In this document: positions 5,923 to 7,325 of the stretch, one piece after another
Position numbering within the stretch: position 1 is the stretch's first letter
Layout of the letters: each line of letters opens with the position of its first letter
Origin: Rugosibacter sp.
GTDB taxonomy: Bacteria; Pseudomonadota; Gammaproteobacteria; Burkholderiales; Rhodocyclaceae
Assembly (NCBI GenBank): GCA_023257495.1
Contig: JALRCC010000198.1
Location: 1-7,325 of the forward strand
Length of the DNA: 7,325 nt
Reading direction: 5' to 3'
The notes under the pieces: model-generated
Seen by the model: the letters and a program-made list of their open reading frames with translations, nothing else
What the model was told of the DNA's origin: nothing
Database searches by the model: none
Made by a program: the position numbers and the translations under genes

Positions 5923-6775
5923 ACTGCCTGAGCCGAACGAATCGCCCGTCGTCTTCGAGTGCGCGGGGGAACGTCTGATTGGCGTGGTCAGCATGCCAAA
6001 CCAGCCGACGGATACCGGCGTGCTCATCTTGGTGGGGGGTAGGCAGTATCGCGCGGGCAGTCACCGGCAATTCGTGTTGCTTGCTCGCCGTCTCGCCAGC
6101 GCCGACTTTTCTTGCATGCGCTTCGATTTTCGCGGCATGGGAGACAGTACGGGCGAGCCGCGTGATTTTGCAGCGATGGATGCCGATATTGCCGCTGCGC
6201 TGGCGGCATTCAAAACGCATTGCCCGCATATCAAGCGGGTGGTGCTGTGGGGCTTGTGTGACGCGGCTACCGCTGCGGTGCTGTATTGGCAGCGGACGGG
6301 CGACCCGTTGGTGGCCGGGTTGTGTCTGGTGAATCCCTGGCTGCGAACCGAAGCCAGTCTGGCGCGGGCGCGGGTGCGGCATTATTACGTCGAGCGCTTG
6401 CTAAGCCCTGATTTCTGGCGCAAGTTGCTAAGCGGCGGGGTCGGGCTGAAAGCATCTCTTAGGGAATATTTCAGCCAGCGGCGCGTGGCACGCCGTATCA
6501 CCAGCGCCGACTTTATCAGCGACACCCTGGCAGGGCTGCGTCGCTTTCCCGGGCAGTTGCTGGTGGTGTTGAGCGGGCGCGATCTGGTGGCTAAAGAATT
6601 TATGGATACGCTAGTACGCCGCGGAAACATGCCTCTGCTGAGTGGATCGAATCAAATGCGTATAGAGATCCCCGACTCTGACCATACCTTCTCGCAATCC
6701 GCTGCCCGTGAGGCAATGGAAACTGGGGTGCTGGCCTGGCTTGAAAACGGCGTTGAGGAGCGGCACGTACGGTGA
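5909..6775 (+). CDS. Exosortase A system-associated hydrolase 1 (alpha/beta-hydrolase fold)
   Basis: A 288-residue alpha/beta-hydrolase-fold protein of the hydrolase 1 family paired with hydrolase 2 in XrtA/PEP-CTERM loci. Landmarks are LILVGGRQYRAGSHRQF (39-55), MRFDFRGMGDSTGEPRDF (70-87), the nucleophile elbow LWGLCDAATAAVLY (113-126), LVNPWLRTEASLAR (140-153), LSGRDLVAKEF (221-231) and PDSDHTFS (255-262). The elbow carries Cys117 in place of serine; Asp225 and His259 are at positions expected for the rest of a triad, so a Cys-Asp-His enzyme is plausible, as in dienelactone hydrolases. The start ATG at 5909 lies inside the end of hydrolase 2, with GGAG at 5898-5901 giving normal spacing. 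No signal peptide is seen. It is the last plus-strand gene before a convergent PEP-CTERM gene. A thioesterase-like role on the carrier protein's cargo is inference. Confidence 0.92.
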   Translation: MTMPELPEPNESPVVFECAGERLIGVVSMPNQPTDTGVLILVGGRQYRAGSHRQFVLLARRLASADFSCMRFDFRGMGDSTGEPRDFAAMDADIAAALAAFKTHCPHIKRVVLWGLCDAATAAVLYWQRTGDPLVAGLCLVNPWLRTEASLARARVRHYYVERLLSPDFWRKLLSGGVGLKASLREYFSQRRVARRITSADFISDTLAGLRRFPGQLLVVLSGRDLVAKEFMDTLVRRGNMPLLSGSNQMRIEIPDSDHTFSQSAAREAMETGVLAWLENGVEERHVR

Positions 6776-6843
6776 GCTTGATCTGAAACTGGGCTAACAG
6801 GTATTGACCTTCTATTTGTTTTAAGAGAGGCAAAAAAAGATGT

Positions 6844-6877
6844 AAAAAAAACCGACACGCGCGAGCGCGTATCGGTT
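6844..6877 (-). terminator. Intrinsic terminator for the PEP-CTERM gene
   Basis: The stem arms at 6850-6861 and 6866-6877 pair over 12 positions with one internal C/A mismatch, and have a GC-rich core and a four-base loop. On the minus strand the hairpin is followed by eight T residues (complement of 6844-6851), the classic rho-independent form. It lies 25 bp after the PEP-CTERM stop. In the plus direction only TTGTTGTG follows, so termination of the hydrolase operon here would be weaker. The rest of 6776-6902 shows no gene. Confidence 0.88.
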
Positions 6878-6902
6878 GTTGTGTTGCTTAGGCGATTAAA
6901 TA

Positions 6903-7325
6903 TTATTTGGCAGCTTTGCGACGGCGCGAGGCGGCCAGGCCGGCCATGCCGATACCGAGCAGCGCCAGGGAAGCAGGCTCGGGAACAACTCCGCCAGGGC
7001 CTGTGCCAGGAGGAATGCTGGTAATTCCTGTGATGGTGAACTGTCCAGGATCACTCATCGTATCGACACAGCAGGCTGTGCCGGTGAATAGTCCCCAAGT
7101 GCCATTACCCAGAACAAGTGGGTCGGTTAGAAACCAGTCATTTTCGAATGCACTATTACTAAAGTGCGCTGGATCGACTGCATAACCGGTCAACGTGCCC
7201 GCTGTTACCATGGCATCCATTCCTGCGGTGGTGCCGCCGAGATTGTTCTGAACGGTTTTCCATTGAAACAAGGTCCAGGTGGATGGGTCAGTGCCGTAAA
7301 CCCCGATCCTGACGCCACCATTGTC
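6903..7325 (-). CDS. Secreted PEP-CTERM sorting-domain protein; N-terminus cut by window edge
   Basis: The C-terminal 140 residues of an exported protein. The frame is open to the right edge, so the true start and signal peptide lie outside the window; a TTG at 7269-7271 is not a credible start. The tail is a textbook PEP-CTERM signal: VPEP (coded at 6975-6986), a short hydrophobic segment (SLALLGIGMAGLAA) and a basic end (SRRRKAAK). In this system exosortase A is thought to cut at the PEP motif after export. The visible body is Gly/Thr/Asn-rich with aromatic residues (FENDWFLTD, NGTWGLFTG), like extracellular beta-rich proteins, and contains an adjacent Cys pair (TACCVD). No enzyme motif is visible. 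It converges on the hydrolase operon and ends in its own strong terminator, so it is a separate transcription unit. Its presence supports the XrtA interpretation of the neighbours. Confidence 0.93.
   Translation of the reverse strand, partial: DNGGVRIGVYGTDPSTWTLFQWKTVQNNLGGTTAGMDAMVTAGTLTGYAVDPAHFSNSAFENDWFLTDPLVLGNGTWGLFTGTACCVDTMSDPGQFTITGITSIPPGTGPGGVVPEPASLALLGIGMAGLAASRRRKAAK

Noticed and set aside
5235..6382. Long open frames on the minus strand (5235-5915 and 5672-6382)
   Set aside because: They lie antisense to the two hydrolase genes, overlap each other, and their products are low-complexity Ala/Arg/Pro/Ser-rich with no family resemblance; typical shadows in GC-rich coding DNA.
6850..6877. 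Efficient bidirectional terminator
   Set aside because: The plus-strand side lacks a T-run after the stem (TTGTTGTG), so only the minus-strand direction is well supported.

Overview
The window looks like part of an exopolysaccharide / PEP-CTERM (exosortase A, XrtA) accessory locus of a Gram-negative bacterium, most likely a betaproteobacterium. The basis is gene content: an AMP-forming acyl ligase, a small acyl carrier protein and the paired 'exosortase A system-associated' hydrolases 2 and 1, together with a real PEP-CTERM protein at the right edge. The betaproteobacterial placement is inference from protein style and moderately high GC. The exosortase itself is not in the window.

Left arm (about 1-3605, minus strand). 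In transcription order this holds a UDP-glucose 6-dehydrogenase (ugd, from 3605), a GNAT/FemAB-like acyltransferase (from 2209) and an acyl-CoA ligase (from 1109, running off the left edge). The acyltransferase and ligase share an ATGA stop/start overlap. A 10-bp tandem repeat fills the gap between ugd and the acyltransferase.

Centre (3606-3816). This is a divergent intergenic region with no gene. It carries a spaced 9-bp inverted repeat in the ugd leader and presumably holds the promoters of both arms, although no strong sigma-70 pair stands out.

Right arm (3817-6775, plus strand). It holds a YdcF/ElyC-type membrane protein (DUF218), an acyl carrier protein, hydrolase 2 (GTG start) and hydrolase 1. 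The two hydrolases overlap by 14 bp. The 102-bp gap between the carrier protein and hydrolase 2 is largely a degenerate 12/14-bp tandem repeat that runs into the GTG start codon.

Right edge (6776-7325). A strong minus-strand intrinsic terminator is followed by the 3' part of a minus-strand gene for a secreted PEP-CTERM protein, a likely exosortase substrate.

Working model (inference): Ugd supplies UDP-glucuronate for the polysaccharide. The ligase activates an acyl or amino-acyl group and may load it on the carrier protein. The acyltransferase and the two hydrolase-fold proteins transfer or edit that group on the polysaccharide or its lipid carrier. The chemistry of the ligase/carrier/hydrolase module is, as far as I know, not established. 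The two hydrolases both lack a serine at the nucleophile elbow, which is the most interesting signal here.
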